Both the position numbers and the translations under genes were made by a program. Under the pieces are notes generated by a model. The model worked only from the letters and a program-made list of their open reading frames with translations, ran no database searches and was not told where the DNA came from. DNA of 64,000 nucleotides from Chitinimonas prasina (GTDB taxonomy: Bacteria; Pseudomonadota; Gammaproteobacteria; Burkholderiales; Chitinimonadaceae): positions 896,117 through 960,116 of the forward strand of contig NZ_BSOG01000001.1 in assembly GCF_030160395.1 (NCBI RefSeq), written 5' to 3'. Positions 16,711-25,230 of the stretch are shown one piece after another. Positions within the stretch are counted from its first letter, which is position 1, and the number at the start of each line of letters is the position of its first letter.

Positions 16711-17766
16711 ATGCGCCCTACTCTGCTAATTGCCGCTCTTGCCGTCACCCATCTGGCCAGCCAGGCCGCCACCTTGCCGGTTTACCGCGAGTTCAAGGAA
16801 TGGCTGGTGGCCTGCAGCAACAGCGGTCACTGCGTAGCAAAGGGCTTTGACCAGTACGCGGGCACCACCGTGATGCTGCTTGAGCAGGCGCCCGGGCCGG
16901 CGGGCGAGACCTCGTTGACACTGGGCTTTCAGACCACCGGTAAAGTGCCGCCACAGCCACTACGACTGGGAGGCCTGCCCTTGTCCTCGGAGGCATGGGC
17001 GCTACAGCAGGAAGCCGACGACTATGCCGAAATCCATAGCCTGGACGATGCTGAGGCACGCAAGCTGCTGGCGGCCATCAGCCGCAAGCAGACGCTGGCG
17101 CTGACCGGCAGCCAGGGCGAAGTGCTGGCCAACTTCAATGCTGACGGCCTGGCCGCCTCGCTCCTGTTGGTAGACGAAGCACAGGGCCGACTGGGCAGCC
17201 GTAATGCCCTGCTGCGAGTTGGCAACAAGCCCGCCAGCAGCATTCCACCGGCCCGAGCCCTGCCCGTGCTGCGCCCAGGCGCGCCGGGTAGCCCGGCCGT
17301 AGACGACGAGGAAGCTGCCCGCCTGCTGCACGCCGTGCGCAAGCTGGAGCCCGACTGCGTGATGGAGGGCGATACGCAGCCCGATGGCGAGGTATCGGCG
17401 CTCTCCCCCCGCGAGGCCATCGTCCTGCTGCAGTGCGGCCAGGGCGCCTACAACACCTCCTACGTGGTGTATCGTACCCAACGGCAGGGCAAGGCCAGGC
17501 CGGTGCGGGTGAATCTGCCGGGCCTGGGCACCTTGCTGCAGCCGGGCTATTGGGTCATGAATGCCAGCTATGACAGCGCCAGCCAGACGCTGAGCCAGTA
17601 TGGCAAGGGCCGTGGCCTAGGCGACTGCGGCGACAGCACCAGCTGGGTGTTCGACGGTAGCCATTTTCTGCTGAGCCAATACAGCCACCAGGGCCGCTGC
17701 GGTGGCATGGCGCTGATGGATTGGCCCCTGCTGTGGGACACCACGATCCTGCCGCGCAAACCATGA
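16711..17766 (+). CDS. Secreted DUF1176 family protein
   Basis: This 351-residue protein begins with a signal peptide (MRPTLLIAALAVTHLASQAA) and continues YREFKEWLVACSNSGHCVAKGF, the characteristic N-terminal block of DUF1176, with paired cysteines predicted to be disulfide-bonded in the periplasm. The C-terminal part with GRGLGDCGDSTSWVFDG and a final GRCGGMALMDWPLLW is also typical of DUF1176. The family is periplasmic and widely distributed, and its function is not established. The length fits the family (about 330-360). The start is the ATG opening the signal peptide; the in-frame ATG at 16627 would put 28 residues ahead of it. Confidence 0.88.
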   Translation: MRPTLLIAALAVTHLASQAATLPVYREFKEWLVACSNSGHCVAKGFDQYAGTTVMLLEQAPGPAGETSLTLGFQTTGKVPPQPLRLGGLPLSSEAWALQQEADDYAEIHSLDDAEARKLLAAISRKQTLALTGSQGEVLANFNADGLAASLLLVDEAQGRLGSRNALLRVGNKPASSIPPARALPVLRPGAPGSPAVDDEEAARLLHAVRKLEPDCVMEGDTQPDGEVSALSPREAIVLLQCGQGAYNTSYVVYRTQRQGKARPVRVNLPGLGTLLQPGYWVMNASYDSASQTLSQYGKGRGLGDCGDSTSWVFDGSHFLLSQYSHQGRCGGMALMDWPLLWDTTILPRKP

Positions 17767-17888
17767 GGCGCTGACCAGTTTGCCGGCGACATGACCTGCG
17801 CGATGCCGCTATCCGCCATACGTGGATGCAATCAACGCTGCCAGGCTCTAGGATGTATATGTCCTGTCCCGTGCATGACTGATTGACT

Positions 17889-19772
17889 GTGCCCAAGCGA
17901 CTGATTGCCTACTATTACCACGCGCTACCGCGCGGCACCCGGCTGGCCATGGCGGGTGTCACGCTATTGCTGGTGCTGGTAGCGTCGATGACGATCTGGT
18001 GGTTGCAGAACAGCCGCCAGAGCGCCGGGCAAAGGGCGGCTGCCGAAGCAGACAATGCCGCCCGCCTGCTGGAACAAAGAGTACTGGCCACCAATCGCGA
18101 GATCGACTTGATGCTGGACGATGTCGCCCGCGATGCGGCACGCATGCCCATGGCGCCGCCACTGGAGTGGAGCGAGCCGACCGGTTTTGAAACTATCATG
18201 ATGTTGCAACACAAGCCGGATCGCCTCCCCCATGTGGCCGTACTGAGCATATTGGATCCGCAAGGCAGGGTAGCCTACTCAGCCAAGGCCAACCGTGGCG
18301 ACAACTTTTCCGACCTACCCTTCATCCGGCAACTGATCGCCGCCCCCAGCCAGCGACTGGTCATCTCGCCGCCCTATAAGCTGCGGACAACAGGCAAGCT
18401 GGGCATGGTGTTCGCCCGGCCAGTACTCGATGACCAGGGCAAGCTGCACGCCATCGTGCTGGCCGGAGTACACCTGGATGCCTGGCAACGCCACCTTACA
18501 GATATCGAATTGGGCCAGTACGGTTCGGTCATCCTGATGGATACCCAGTATCGCCTGATCGCTCGTGAACCACTGACCGATCGGGAAAACCTGGGCACCC
18601 AGGTTCAGCCCAGCCAGATGCGGCCCAGCGGGCTCCGTGACAACACCTACTTCGTCGTATCGCCGCTCGATCACGAGCAGCGCTTGTCGGGGGTGCGCAA
18701 TCTGGCCGAATACCCGTTTATCCTGGGCGTGGGCCTGTCGGAAAAGGATTACCTGGCGGAATGGCGCGCCGCCTTGCTGGTGTGCGTGTTTGGCATGATC
18801 AGCCTGCTGGCCTTCGGTGGCTGGCTCATGTACCTGCTGTGGCAAAGCGGCCGACATGCCAAGTTGCTAGCCGAACGCGAGGCCAGGCTGGCAGCCCAGG
18901 AGTCCCGCATGCGCAGCATGGTCGAAGCCTCGCCCTGCGCACTGGGCCTGATTGATTTCGACCAAGACCGCATACGCTATGTGAACCCGGACATGGGCCT
19001 GCTGTTTGGCATGGCCGCCGAGGACATGGCCGGCAAGGAGCTGGCCGAGCTGTTTGTACGGCCAGAGGAGTGGCGCGCCTGCCGCAAGGCCCTGCGCGAA
19101 GCCACCACGCTACGCGAGCTGGAATACGCCGTACGCAATGGTGACAGCGAGCGCTGGGTCATTCTGTCGGCCACCGTGCTGGATGGCGATGGTGACCAAG
19201 AAGGCGACGATGTGCTGGTCAGCCTGATCGATGTGACCAGCCGCCATGTGCGCGAAACCCGGCTGAGCCACGAAGCCGGCACCGACTCACTGACCGGCCT
19301 GGCCAACCGCCGACGCTTCTTCGAGCGCGGCAGCGAGACCTTCGAACTGGCACGACGGCACCGGCGTCCGTTCTCCTTGCTGATGATAGACATTGATCAC
19401 TTCAAGCAGGTAAACGATATCCACGGCCACGCGGTGGGCGACGAGGTGCTGATACGGCTGGCCCGCCTGCTGGAGGTCACCCTGCGCCAGGGCGACTTGG
19501 CGGTGCGGCTGGGGGGCGAGGAATTTGTGGCGGTATTGCCCGAAACAAATCTGGAGCACGCCATCGAAGCGGCCGAACGGATACGCGAAGCAGTTGAAAA
19601 TGCGCCGCTGACCCTGGAAGATGGCACCCTGATCGAGTTCACGGTAAGCGTGGGCGCGGCGCAGATGCAGGACGACGACAAGGAATTACAGTCGTTGCTG
19701 ATTGCAGCCGATGCCGCCCTCTATCGTGCCAAGGCCAATGGCCGCAACCGTGTGGAAGCCGACAACCTTTGA
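17889..19772 (+). CDS. Cache-PAS-GGDEF sensor diguanylate cyclase
   Basis: This is an inner-membrane receptor diguanylate cyclase of about 627 residues. A first membrane helix (LAMAGVTLLLVLVASMTIWWL) is followed by a periplasmic dCache-type sensor of about 250 residues, a second helix (ALLVCVFGMISLLAFGGWLMYLLW), a PAS domain with SMVEASPCALGLID, and a GGDEF domain whose loop is GGEEF near 541-545 with I-site RQGD upstream. It should make c-di-GMP in response to a small extracellular ligand. The start is either GTG 17889 or TTG 17883; neither has a clear ribosome site. The stop overlaps the TTG start of the sigma-factor gene (TTGA), so the two are translationally coupled, an unusual pairing. 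Confidence 0.92.
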   Translation: MPKRLIAYYYHALPRGTRLAMAGVTLLLVLVASMTIWWLQNSRQSAGQRAAAEADNAARLLEQRVLATNREIDLMLDDVARDAARMPMAPPLEWSEPTGFETIMMLQHKPDRLPHVAVLSILDPQGRVAYSAKANRGDNFSDLPFIRQLIAAPSQRLVISPPYKLRTTGKLGMVFARPVLDDQGKLHAIVLAGVHLDAWQRHLTDIELGQYGSVILMDTQYRLIAREPLTDRENLGTQVQPSQMRPSGLRDNTYFVVSPLDHEQRLSGVRNLAEYPFILGVGLSEKDYLAEWRAALLVCVFGMISLLAFGGWLMYLLWQSGRHAKLLAEREARLAAQESRMRSMVEASPCALGLIDFDQDRIRYVNPDMGLLFGMAAEDMAGKELAELFVRPEEWRACRKALREATTLRELEYAVRNGDSERWVILSATVLDGDGDQEGDDVLVSLIDVTSRHVRETRLSHEAGTDSLTGLANRRRFFERGSETFELARRHRRPFSLLMIDIDHFKQVNDIHGHAVGDEVLIRLARLLEVTLRQGDLAVRLGGEEFVAVLPETNLEHAIEAAERIREAVENAPLTLEDGTLIEFTVSVGAAQMQDDDKELQSLLIAADAALYRAKANGRNRVEADNL

Positions 19773-20341
19773 CTACGCCCGATGACCGCCAGCTGGCGGA
19801 GTTCCGCGACTATCTGCTGCGCTATGCCCTATACCGCCTGCGTGATGAAGCCGCCGCCGAAGAAGCCGTGCAGGACACCCTGCTCGCCGCCATACAGGCC
19901 AAATCCGGCTTTGCCGCCCAATCCAGCATCAAGACCTGGCTAACCGGCATACTCAAGCACAAGATCATCGACGCCCAGCGCAAGCTATGCCGAGACCCGT
20001 TCCAACTGGACGACAAGCTCGATGAAGAAGGCGAATTGAGCGATTTTGACAGCCTGTTTGACAAGACCGGCCACTGGGGCAGCGACGGCCCGCGCACCTG
20101 GGCCAACCCCGAAGCCGCGCTGGAACAGCAAGACTTCTGGCGAGTCTACGAAGAGTGCGCCCAGCGCCTGCCCAAACGCACCGCCCTGGTGTTCGCCATG
20201 CGCGAATCGCTAGGCCACGAAATTGAAGAAATTTGTCAGAACCTCGATATCACAGCGACCAACTGTTCAGTGCTGTTGTACCGGGCGCGCATGAGCTTGC
20301 GCCTGTGCCTGGAAAAAAACTGGTTTGGCCGGGAAGACTAA
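19769..20341 (+). CDS. ECF-type RNA polymerase sigma factor
   Basis: This 190-residue protein is an extracytoplasmic-function sigma-70 factor. Region 2 is visible as FRDYLLRYALYRLRDEAAAEEAVQDTLLAAI...FAAQSSIKTWLTGILKHKIIDAQRK. Region 4 is ECAQRLPKRTALVFAMRESLGHEIEEICQNLDITATNCSVLLYRARMSLRLCLEKNWF, with the helix-turn-helix for the -35 element. The start is a TTG whose last two bases lie in the stop of the upstream diguanylate cyclase (4-base overlap). The downstream 58-residue zinc-finger protein starts 5 bp after the stop and is the likely anti-sigma partner. The layout implies that sigma activity is tied to the sensor cyclase signal. The target promoters are not identifiable here. Confidence 0.92.
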   Translation: MTTPDDRQLAEFRDYLLRYALYRLRDEAAAEEAVQDTLLAAIQAKSGFAAQSSIKTWLTGILKHKIIDAQRKLCRDPFQLDDKLDEEGELSDFDSLFDKTGHWGSDGPRTWANPEAALEQQDFWRVYEECAQRLPKRTALVFAMRESLGHEIEEICQNLDITATNCSVLLYRARMSLRLCLEKNWFGRED

Positions 20342-20345
20342 GCGC

Positions 20346-20522
20346 ATGAACTGCAAGGAAGCCACCCGTTATATCTCCGAATCCATGGACAGGCCGCTGA
20401 GCACCGGCGAGCGCCTGCGGCTAAGGCTGCATATGTTTATCTGTCACTACTGCAGCGACTTCTCGCGCCAAGCAGCCTTCTTGCGCAAGGTCAACCAGCA
20501 GAAGTCTAAACCCAAGCCCTGA
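20346..20522 (+). CDS. Mini anti-sigma factor, zinc-finger (zf-HC2)
   Basis: This 58-residue protein (MNCKEATRYISESMDRPLST) matches the minimal zf-HC2 anti-sigma module. CKEAT near the start precedes the helix ERLRLRLHMFICHYCSDF, which contains the HxxxCxxC zinc motif of ZAS-type anti-sigma factors. There is no membrane helix, so it is a soluble, probably redox- or zinc-responsive inhibitor. It begins 5 bp after the sigma-factor stop and is clearly in the same operon. Proteins of this size commonly accompany betaproteobacterial ECF factors. Binding to the upstream sigma factor is inferred from position. Confidence 0.85.
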   Translation: MNCKEATRYISESMDRPLSTGERLRLRLHMFICHYCSDFSRQAAFLRKVNQQKSKPKP

Positions 20523-20578
20523 GGCTGGCGCCTCCGCGCTGCACCGACAGCCACCCCATCCCGCTATAATCGGCCGCC

Positions 20579-21271
20579 ATGAAACCCCTACGCCTGATCG
20601 GCCGTGCCCTGCTGGCTCTTATCCTGCTATTGCTGGCCTACCAGCTATGGCTGTTCGGCCATGTGGTGTGGTGGAAGTATTACAACCCGTCCGAAACCTC
20701 GTTCATGGATCAGCAGCTCGATGTGCTGCAAGACAAGAACCCGGATGCGGAGCTCAAGCATGTGTGGGTGCCCTACGCCAAGATTTCGCCCAATCTGAAA
20801 CGGGCGCTGGTGGCAGGCGAAGATGCTAAGTTTCTGGAGCACGAGGGGTTTGACTGGGAAGGCATGCAGGCCGCCTGGGAGAAGAACCAGAAAAAGGGCC
20901 GCATCTCGGCCGGCGGCTCCACCATCAGCCAGCAACTGGCCAAGAACCTCTTCCTTAGCGGCAAGCGCAGCTATTTCCGCAAGGCCGAGGAGGCTGCCAT
21001 CACGCTGATGCTGGAGGCAGTGATGGACAAGCAGCGCATCTTCGAGATCTATCTGAATGTGATCGAGTGGGGCAATGGCGTGTTTGGCGCCGAGGCGGCA
21101 GCCCGCCATTACTACAAGACCAGCGCAGCCAACCTCAGCGCCAGCCAGGCCGCCAAGATGGCCGCCATGGTGCCCAACCCGCGCTACTTCGACAAAAACC
21201 GCAACCATCGCCGCTTGCTGCGCAAAGCCGCCATCATCCAGCGCCGCATGGCCTACGCCGATGTTCCCTGA
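20579..21271 (+). CDS. mtgA: Monofunctional biosynthetic peptidoglycan transglycosylase
   Basis: This 230-residue GT51 glycosyltransferase polymerises lipid II into glycan strands at the inner membrane. One N-terminal membrane helix (LIGRALLALILLLLAYQLWLFGHVV) is followed by the GT51 core: LVAGEDAKFLEHEGFDW with catalytic Glu near 81, GGSTISQQLAKNLFLSGKRSYFRKAEEA, EIYLNVIEWGNGVFGAEAAARHYY, and the terminal MVPNPRYFDKNR. All GT51 motifs are intact, no transpeptidase domain follows, and the length is that of MtgA. It lies 56 bp after the anti-sigma gene on the same strand. Confidence 0.97.
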   Translation: MKPLRLIGRALLALILLLLAYQLWLFGHVVWWKYYNPSETSFMDQQLDVLQDKNPDAELKHVWVPYAKISPNLKRALVAGEDAKFLEHEGFDWEGMQAAWEKNQKKGRISAGGSTISQQLAKNLFLSGKRSYFRKAEEAAITLMLEAVMDKQRIFEIYLNVIEWGNGVFGAEAAARHYYKTSAANLSASQAAKMAAMVPNPRYFDKNRNHRRLLRKAAIIQRRMAYADVP

Positions 21272-21365
21272 GCGCCTGTTACAGGCTTAGGTCATTGACG
21301 GGCGTGACAGGCAGCGCAACCTGAGACGGCACACGCTACGCCGATTTACTCCACGCCCTCCGCCG

Positions 21366-21737
21366 CTATACCAGCGCCGGCTTCGCGCCACCCCGCTTCA
21401 CCAGCATCGCAATGGCCGGCGGGAACACCAGCCAGAATCCGGATGCCGGCATCAGCACCACGCCCAGCACGCCCAATGCCAGCAAGCTCCAGCCCATGCC
21501 CTTGGGCAGTCCCGCTGGCGAGCTTGCCTCCAACCTGGAGACGGCTTGCCCGCAAATGAACAGCACGGCACCAAAGAGTACGAACCAGACCACCGCACCC
21601 GTCATGGGGTCGGTGCCCACGGTGTCGAAGACTCCGCGCTGCACTATGCCCAGCAGTTCCTTGCCAAACACCACCACGCCAAAGACGGTGTGGATGACGG
21701 CGACGCCGATAAGCCAGCGACCTATCCATTGCTTCAT
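21366..21737 (-). CDS. Small four-helix membrane protein (DUF6463-like)
   Basis: This 123-residue inner-membrane protein has four hydrophobic stretches: WIGRWLIGVAVIHTVFGVVVF, GAVVWFVLFGAVLFICGQAV, MGWSLLALGVLGVVLMPASGF and WLVFPPAIAMLV. The overall pattern, with an early IGVAVIHT.FG and a MTGAVVWFVLFG block, fits the DUF6463 group of unknown function. The start is fixed by an AGGAGGAAGCAG ribosome site before the ATG; the open frame extends upstream but that extension is not supported. It is convergent with mtgA and has no informative neighbour. Confidence 0.75.
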   Translation of the reverse strand: MKQWIGRWLIGVAVIHTVFGVVVFGKELLGIVQRGVFDTVGTDPMTGAVVWFVLFGAVLFICGQAVSRLEASSPAGLPKGMGWSLLALGVLGVVLMPASGFWLVFPPAIAMLVKRGGAKPALV

Positions 21738-21855
21738 CTGCTTCCTCCTGGGTATGGGTATCCATAAAGGCAGTGCTGCGCTAGCAGCCAGCCTAGCCTG
21801 TGTATGCTCACAGCGCGGTGAACTATGGGGCATGGCCCCTCGGGCAGGCAAGCCA

Positions 21856-22275
21856 TTACAAGCTGGCGACCCCCTCGGTGATATCCGCCAATGCGCCAGG
21901 CTCCAACTCAAAACCGCCTGAAACCACGGTGCGCCACGGCGCCGGCCCACTGCTGTACTGATGCCTGACCAAACACACTTCCGCCACCAGATGTCCGAGA
22001 GTATCGCGGGATCGCAGGGTCAGGACGAATTCATCCGGGCTCATGCTACGCAAGGTCGCCACCCCCTGCCGACGCGCCTCCAGCGCGCGCAAGTCCACCA
22101 CAAATGCCTGCAGCGCATCGGCCTCCAACCAGACTGCGTCATACCTACCCGCAAAATCCTGTAGCCGCACACTGACGGACACACGGACATCCCCCTCGTG
22201 TATGGCCCACTGCGGCGTTTTCTCCAATAAGGTAATCTCGACACATTCGTAATCCGTGCCCACTTTGATCTGCAT
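21856..22275 (-). CDS. Hypothetical protein, possibly WapI-like immunity family
   Basis: This 139-residue soluble protein begins MQIKVGTDYECVEITLLEK. Alternating strands, the block VSVSVRLQDFAGRYDAVWLEADALQAFVVDLRALEARRQGVATLRSMSPDEF, and a C-terminal sandwich-like region recall the WapI/DUF-type immunity proteins of contact-dependent toxin systems, but I cannot confirm that by eye. No toxin gene is adjacent, so if it is an immunity protein it is an orphan. The ATG is preceded by AAAGGGGAGTGC, a good ribosome site. It is divergent from the PACE efflux gene, with 79 bp between starts. Confidence 0.65.
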   Translation of the reverse strand: MQIKVGTDYECVEITLLEKTPQWAIHEGDVRVSVSVRLQDFAGRYDAVWLEADALQAFVVDLRALEARRQGVATLRSMSPDEFVLTLRSRDTLGHLVAEVCLVRHQYSSGPAPWRTVVSGGFELEPGALADITEGVASL

Positions 22276-22354
22276 GCACTCCCCTTTGACGGCCGTACCC
22301 GGCCCGAAGCAGGCTTGTACGCACGACCCAGCATATCGGAATCTCCCCATAACC

Positions 22355-22798
22355 ATGCAAGGCCCGCTGCGCAAAATCATCCAGGCCATCAGCTACGAGG
22401 CCATTGCCATGCTGGTCATCACTCCGGCCATGGCCCTGGTGTACCAGCAGCAGCTGGCGCACTCGGCCGCCCTGTCGCTGATGATCTCAACCGTGGCGCT
22501 GGGCTGGAACATGCTGTTCAACCTGCTTTTCGAAGCCTGGGAGCGGCGGCAGTCGCGGCGCGAGCGTACTTTCTGGCGGCGCACCCTGCATGCCACCGGT
22601 TTCGAGGGTGGCTTGGTGATCCTGCTGGTGCCTTTGATGGCCTGGTGGTTGCAAATAAGTCTCATACAGGCGCTGTTCGCCGACATCGCCTTATTCGTGT
22701 TTTTCTTCTTCTATGCCTTCGCCTTCCAGTGGGGATTTGACCGGGTGTTCGGCGTACCCGATTCTGCACAAGCCGCAGCCGCAACACACGCCGTTTAA
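22355..22798 (+). CDS. PACE family multidrug/biocide efflux transporter
   Basis: This 147-residue protein is a proteobacterial antimicrobial compound efflux (PACE) transporter, the AceI type. It has two tandem bacterial transmembrane pair domains, giving four helices. The first contains the signature RKIIQAISYEAIAMLVITPAMAL, with the conserved Glu of the family (E in SYEA) needed for proton coupling, and the second contains RTLHATGFEGGLVILLVPLMAWWL. The central WNMLFNLLFEAWERR is also diagnostic. Known substrates include chlorhexidine and similar biocides; natural substrates may be short diamines such as cadaverine. It has no adjacent regulator of the usual LysR type. Confidence 0.93.
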   Translation: MQGPLRKIIQAISYEAIAMLVITPAMALVYQQQLAHSAALSLMISTVALGWNMLFNLLFEAWERRQSRRERTFWRRTLHATGFEGGLVILLVPLMAWWLQISLIQALFADIALFVFFFFYAFAFQWGFDRVFGVPDSAQAAAATHAV

Positions 22799-23277
22799 TA
22801 AAAACAAACACTTAGCTTTACAAGCCCAATTGCATTGTGTTAAAGTTCGGCCTTCAGTCGGATCAGTCCGGCTGTTTGCCTTACTTTGCAGTACTTCAAG
22901 CCGTCCTCTCAGGCCATGTTCCAACGCGTGGAACAGCCTTCCCTGATGTCTTCAGCTTGTTTATCGAATGGTGCAATCCGCACCCACTTCTGCTGTAATG
23001 AAGGTTCGTGCCAAAACGAAACCTGCTCGTAACAATCGAGCATTACGATAACACCGTCTCGTTCTGGCTAATTTGACCCGATATGGCTTGGTCCATATCA
23101 GCGGCGCAAGTGCATGGCCTGCCGTGGCCGTGGCGTATTACGCCACCCATGGATAGGGTCTGATCGCGTTCGTCCCATGTTGTCGAAATTGAACTCGGCC
23201 TGGAACACACGGTCTAGCTGCAATGCAGCCCGGCAACGCACCGGTGCGCTACAAAAAACAAAAAATAGGAAACAAGT
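22799..23277 (+). promoter_or_regulatory. Long structured leader/intergenic region
   Basis: These 479 bases have no credible gene but hold several inverted repeats: 7-bp arms around a 6-base loop at 23080-23099, a 15-base palindrome at 23131-23145 (TGGCGTA-T-TACGCCA), and further short hairpins. The following small gene has a weak AGGA ribosome site embedded in an A-rich stretch. I read this as a long 5' untranslated leader, possibly temperature- or ligand-responsive, but no known riboswitch class is recognisable. Confidence 0.4.
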
Positions 23278-23481
23278 ATGAAAGTTCAAGAACTGAAGGC
23301 CGGCGACCATTTCGTCCAGGATCGTCACGGCGAGTCCATCCGCTTTGAAGTATTGGCCGTGGAATGCGTAGGTCGCCAATTCCAGGTCAGCTTCCAGTCC
23401 CGTCTGGGCCAGGGTAGTGCCCGTTACTTCGGTAACGCCTACCTGCCTGGTACCCGTGCAGCCAACCGCACGGTGAACTGA
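23278..23481 (+). CDS. Small hypothetical protein (67 aa)
   Basis: This 67-residue soluble basic protein begins MKVQELKAGDHFVQDRHGESI and is predicted to be all-beta, small-barrel-like (HFVQD, RFEVLAVECVG, FQVSFQS). I do not recognise the family. It is preceded by an AGGA ribosome site and followed at 23544 by an intrinsic terminator, giving a complete monocistronic unit behind a roughly 480-base leader. The beta-rich composition could suit nucleic-acid binding, but no RNP or other motif is visible. Codon use matches the genome, so it is native. Confidence 0.75.
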   Translation: MKVQELKAGDHFVQDRHGESIRFEVLAVECVGRQFQVSFQSRLGQGSARYFGNAYLPGTRAANRTVN

Positions 23482-23543
23482 TCCGCCAACCAGGCTGATC
23501 AGCGCAGTACCCGCCAACGGTGGCAGTGCCACCGTGGCAAGAC

Positions 23544-23577
23544 AAGCCGATTCCGGTCTAGCCGGGGTCGGCTTTTT
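23544..23577 (+). terminator. Intrinsic terminator after the 67-aa gene
   Basis: Arms AAGCCGA and TCGGCTT enclose a GC-rich loop region (CCGG/CCGG can extend the stem) and are followed by a short T run. It lies 62 bp after the small gene stop. Confidence 0.75.
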
Positions 23578-23749
23578 GCTGCTTGCTCGCCCTGCGCGTG
23601 CCAGCAGCGTCGTGTGGATACCCCCTCTCGCCATATGAGGCGGCATAGCCACACCCGCTCCGCTGTCATCGCATTGTCCACGTTCTCTGCTAAAACAATG
23701 TTTCGGCCAAGCGTTTGCTTGACCGTGTCAAAACAACAAAGGAGACAAC

Positions 23750-25039
23750 ATGGTGAAGCTGGGTACATGGCTGGCCGGCGCGCTGGCCACTTGCATGGCA
23801 CTGCCGCTGCTGGCAGGCGAGGTAGATGATTTTCAGCACAGCTGGGTGCGCAAGGCGCTGCGCCTGCAGGAGCGGATAGACCGGCAGGCGCCGATAGGCG
23901 AGGCGCTCTGGCCGGCCACGCACAACTCATACAACAGCAAGGCCTACGCCAATGCGGTGAGCTACTACGATCCCAACCACGTCCATAGCATCTACGATCA
24001 GTTGCGCATGGGAGCCCGTGGGCTGGAGCTGGATATCCATTCCTACTTCAATATGCGGGGCTGGCCCTGGCAGTGGCGCAACGACATCCTGCTGTGCCAT
24101 GCCGGCGGCAACAATGTCGGCTGCTCACCTGGCGACCGCCCCTTTGTCGATGGTCTGAACGAGATACGCCGCTGGCTGGATGAAACCCGCAACGACCCCG
24201 AGGTATTGCTGCTCTACCTGGAAAGCCATCTGAATGGTGGCGACTATGACGATGCCCAGCGCCATATCCAGAACATACTGGGCAGCGATGTCTACCAGCC
24301 CCCTGGCGGGGCCTGCCAAGGCATACCCGCCAGCATGAGCAAACAGGCCGTGCTCAATGCCGGCAAGCGGGTGCTGATCATCACCGATGGCTGCAAGGAC
24401 ACCGCCCATTTCAATCGCTGGGTGTTTACCGGCGCCACCAGCGAAAGCGGCTACCCCACCGACAATCAGGACAAGTACCAGCGCTACCCCAGCTGTACCT
24501 CGGCCCAGTTTGGCGCCGCCGATTTCCGCCGGCTACTGGTACGCTTCAATGAAGACCGCACCAAAATCGCCGATGTGTTCGCACCCAAGATGCGCATAGA
24601 CGCCGACGTCACCGAGGGCCTGATGCGTTGTGGTGCCAATCTGTTCGGCTTTGACATGCTCACCCCCGGTGATGGCCGCCTGGCCAGGCTGGTGTGGAGC
24701 TGGGATGTGAACGAGCCCAACAACTGGGGCGGCGGTGAGCACTGTGCTGAGAACTGGTACAACGGCCGCTATAACGATGCCAGTTGCGGCCAGGCCAAAC
24801 CCTTTGCCTGCAAGCAGCTGCATGGCGACGGCTGGCTGATCAGCCGCAGCCAGGGCCGCTGGCAGGATGGCCGGCTGACATGCAGCAACGAGACCGGCGG
24901 GGCCTACCGCTTCGCCATGCCTGCGACCCCGCTGGAGAACGAAGCCCTCAAGCAGGCCAAAGCGGCAGCGGGCTACGCCTCGGTCTGGGTGGACTACACG
25001 GACGAAGGCAGCGAGGGGAGCTGGCGGCGCAGCCAGTAA
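23750..25039 (+). CDS. Secreted PI-PLC-like phosphodiesterase with lectin-like tail
   Basis: This 429-residue exported protein has a signal peptide (MVKLGTWLAGALATCMALPLLAG). Residues of about 50-290 form a PLC-like phosphodiesterase barrel: PATHNSYNS with catalytic-type His58, GLELDIHSYF with Glu93/Asp95, and LLCHAGG with His117, consistent with the phosphatidylinositol phospholipase C fold. From about residue 317 the tail carries C-type-lectin signatures: WDVNEPNNWGGGEHC with the EPN sugar-binding triad, YNDASC in place of WND, and PFACK. A second block follows, GAYRFAMPATPLENEALKQA...VWVDYTDEGSEGSW, which resembles the first half of a lectin fold. Phospholipid cleavage or host-glycan targeting is inferred, not shown. 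An intrinsic terminator follows. Confidence 0.85.
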   Translation: MVKLGTWLAGALATCMALPLLAGEVDDFQHSWVRKALRLQERIDRQAPIGEALWPATHNSYNSKAYANAVSYYDPNHVHSIYDQLRMGARGLELDIHSYFNMRGWPWQWRNDILLCHAGGNNVGCSPGDRPFVDGLNEIRRWLDETRNDPEVLLLYLESHLNGGDYDDAQRHIQNILGSDVYQPPGGACQGIPASMSKQAVLNAGKRVLIITDGCKDTAHFNRWVFTGATSESGYPTDNQDKYQRYPSCTSAQFGAADFRRLLVRFNEDRTKIADVFAPKMRIDADVTEGLMRCGANLFGFDMLTPGDGRLARLVWSWDVNEPNNWGGGEHCAENWYNGRYNDASCGQAKPFACKQLHGDGWLISRSQGRWQDGRLTCSNETGGAYRFAMPATPLENEALKQAKAAAGYASVWVDYTDEGSEGSWRRSQ

Positions 25040-25076
25040 ACCTAGCCCGGCAGGGGGTGATGGCCCCTTGCCAGAG

Positions 25077-25104
25077 GGGCCGGCAGGCAACTGCCGGCCC
25101 TTTT
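25077..25104 (+). terminator. Intrinsic terminator after the PI-PLC-like gene
   Basis: A perfect 10-bp stem (GGGCCGGCAG / CTGCCGGCCC) with a 4-base GCAA loop is followed directly by TTTT. It lies 38 bp after the stop codon. Confidence 0.9.
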
Positions 25105-25230
25105 GCGATAGGCACCAAGCGGTTGATAGATAGGCCAGCCAAAGCAACCGTCAAAATCACATAACTTCCCGTTCGCCACAATTGCACGCTTTCCATTACC
25201 ATGCCCGGCATATTGCCTTTGGATAGCACC

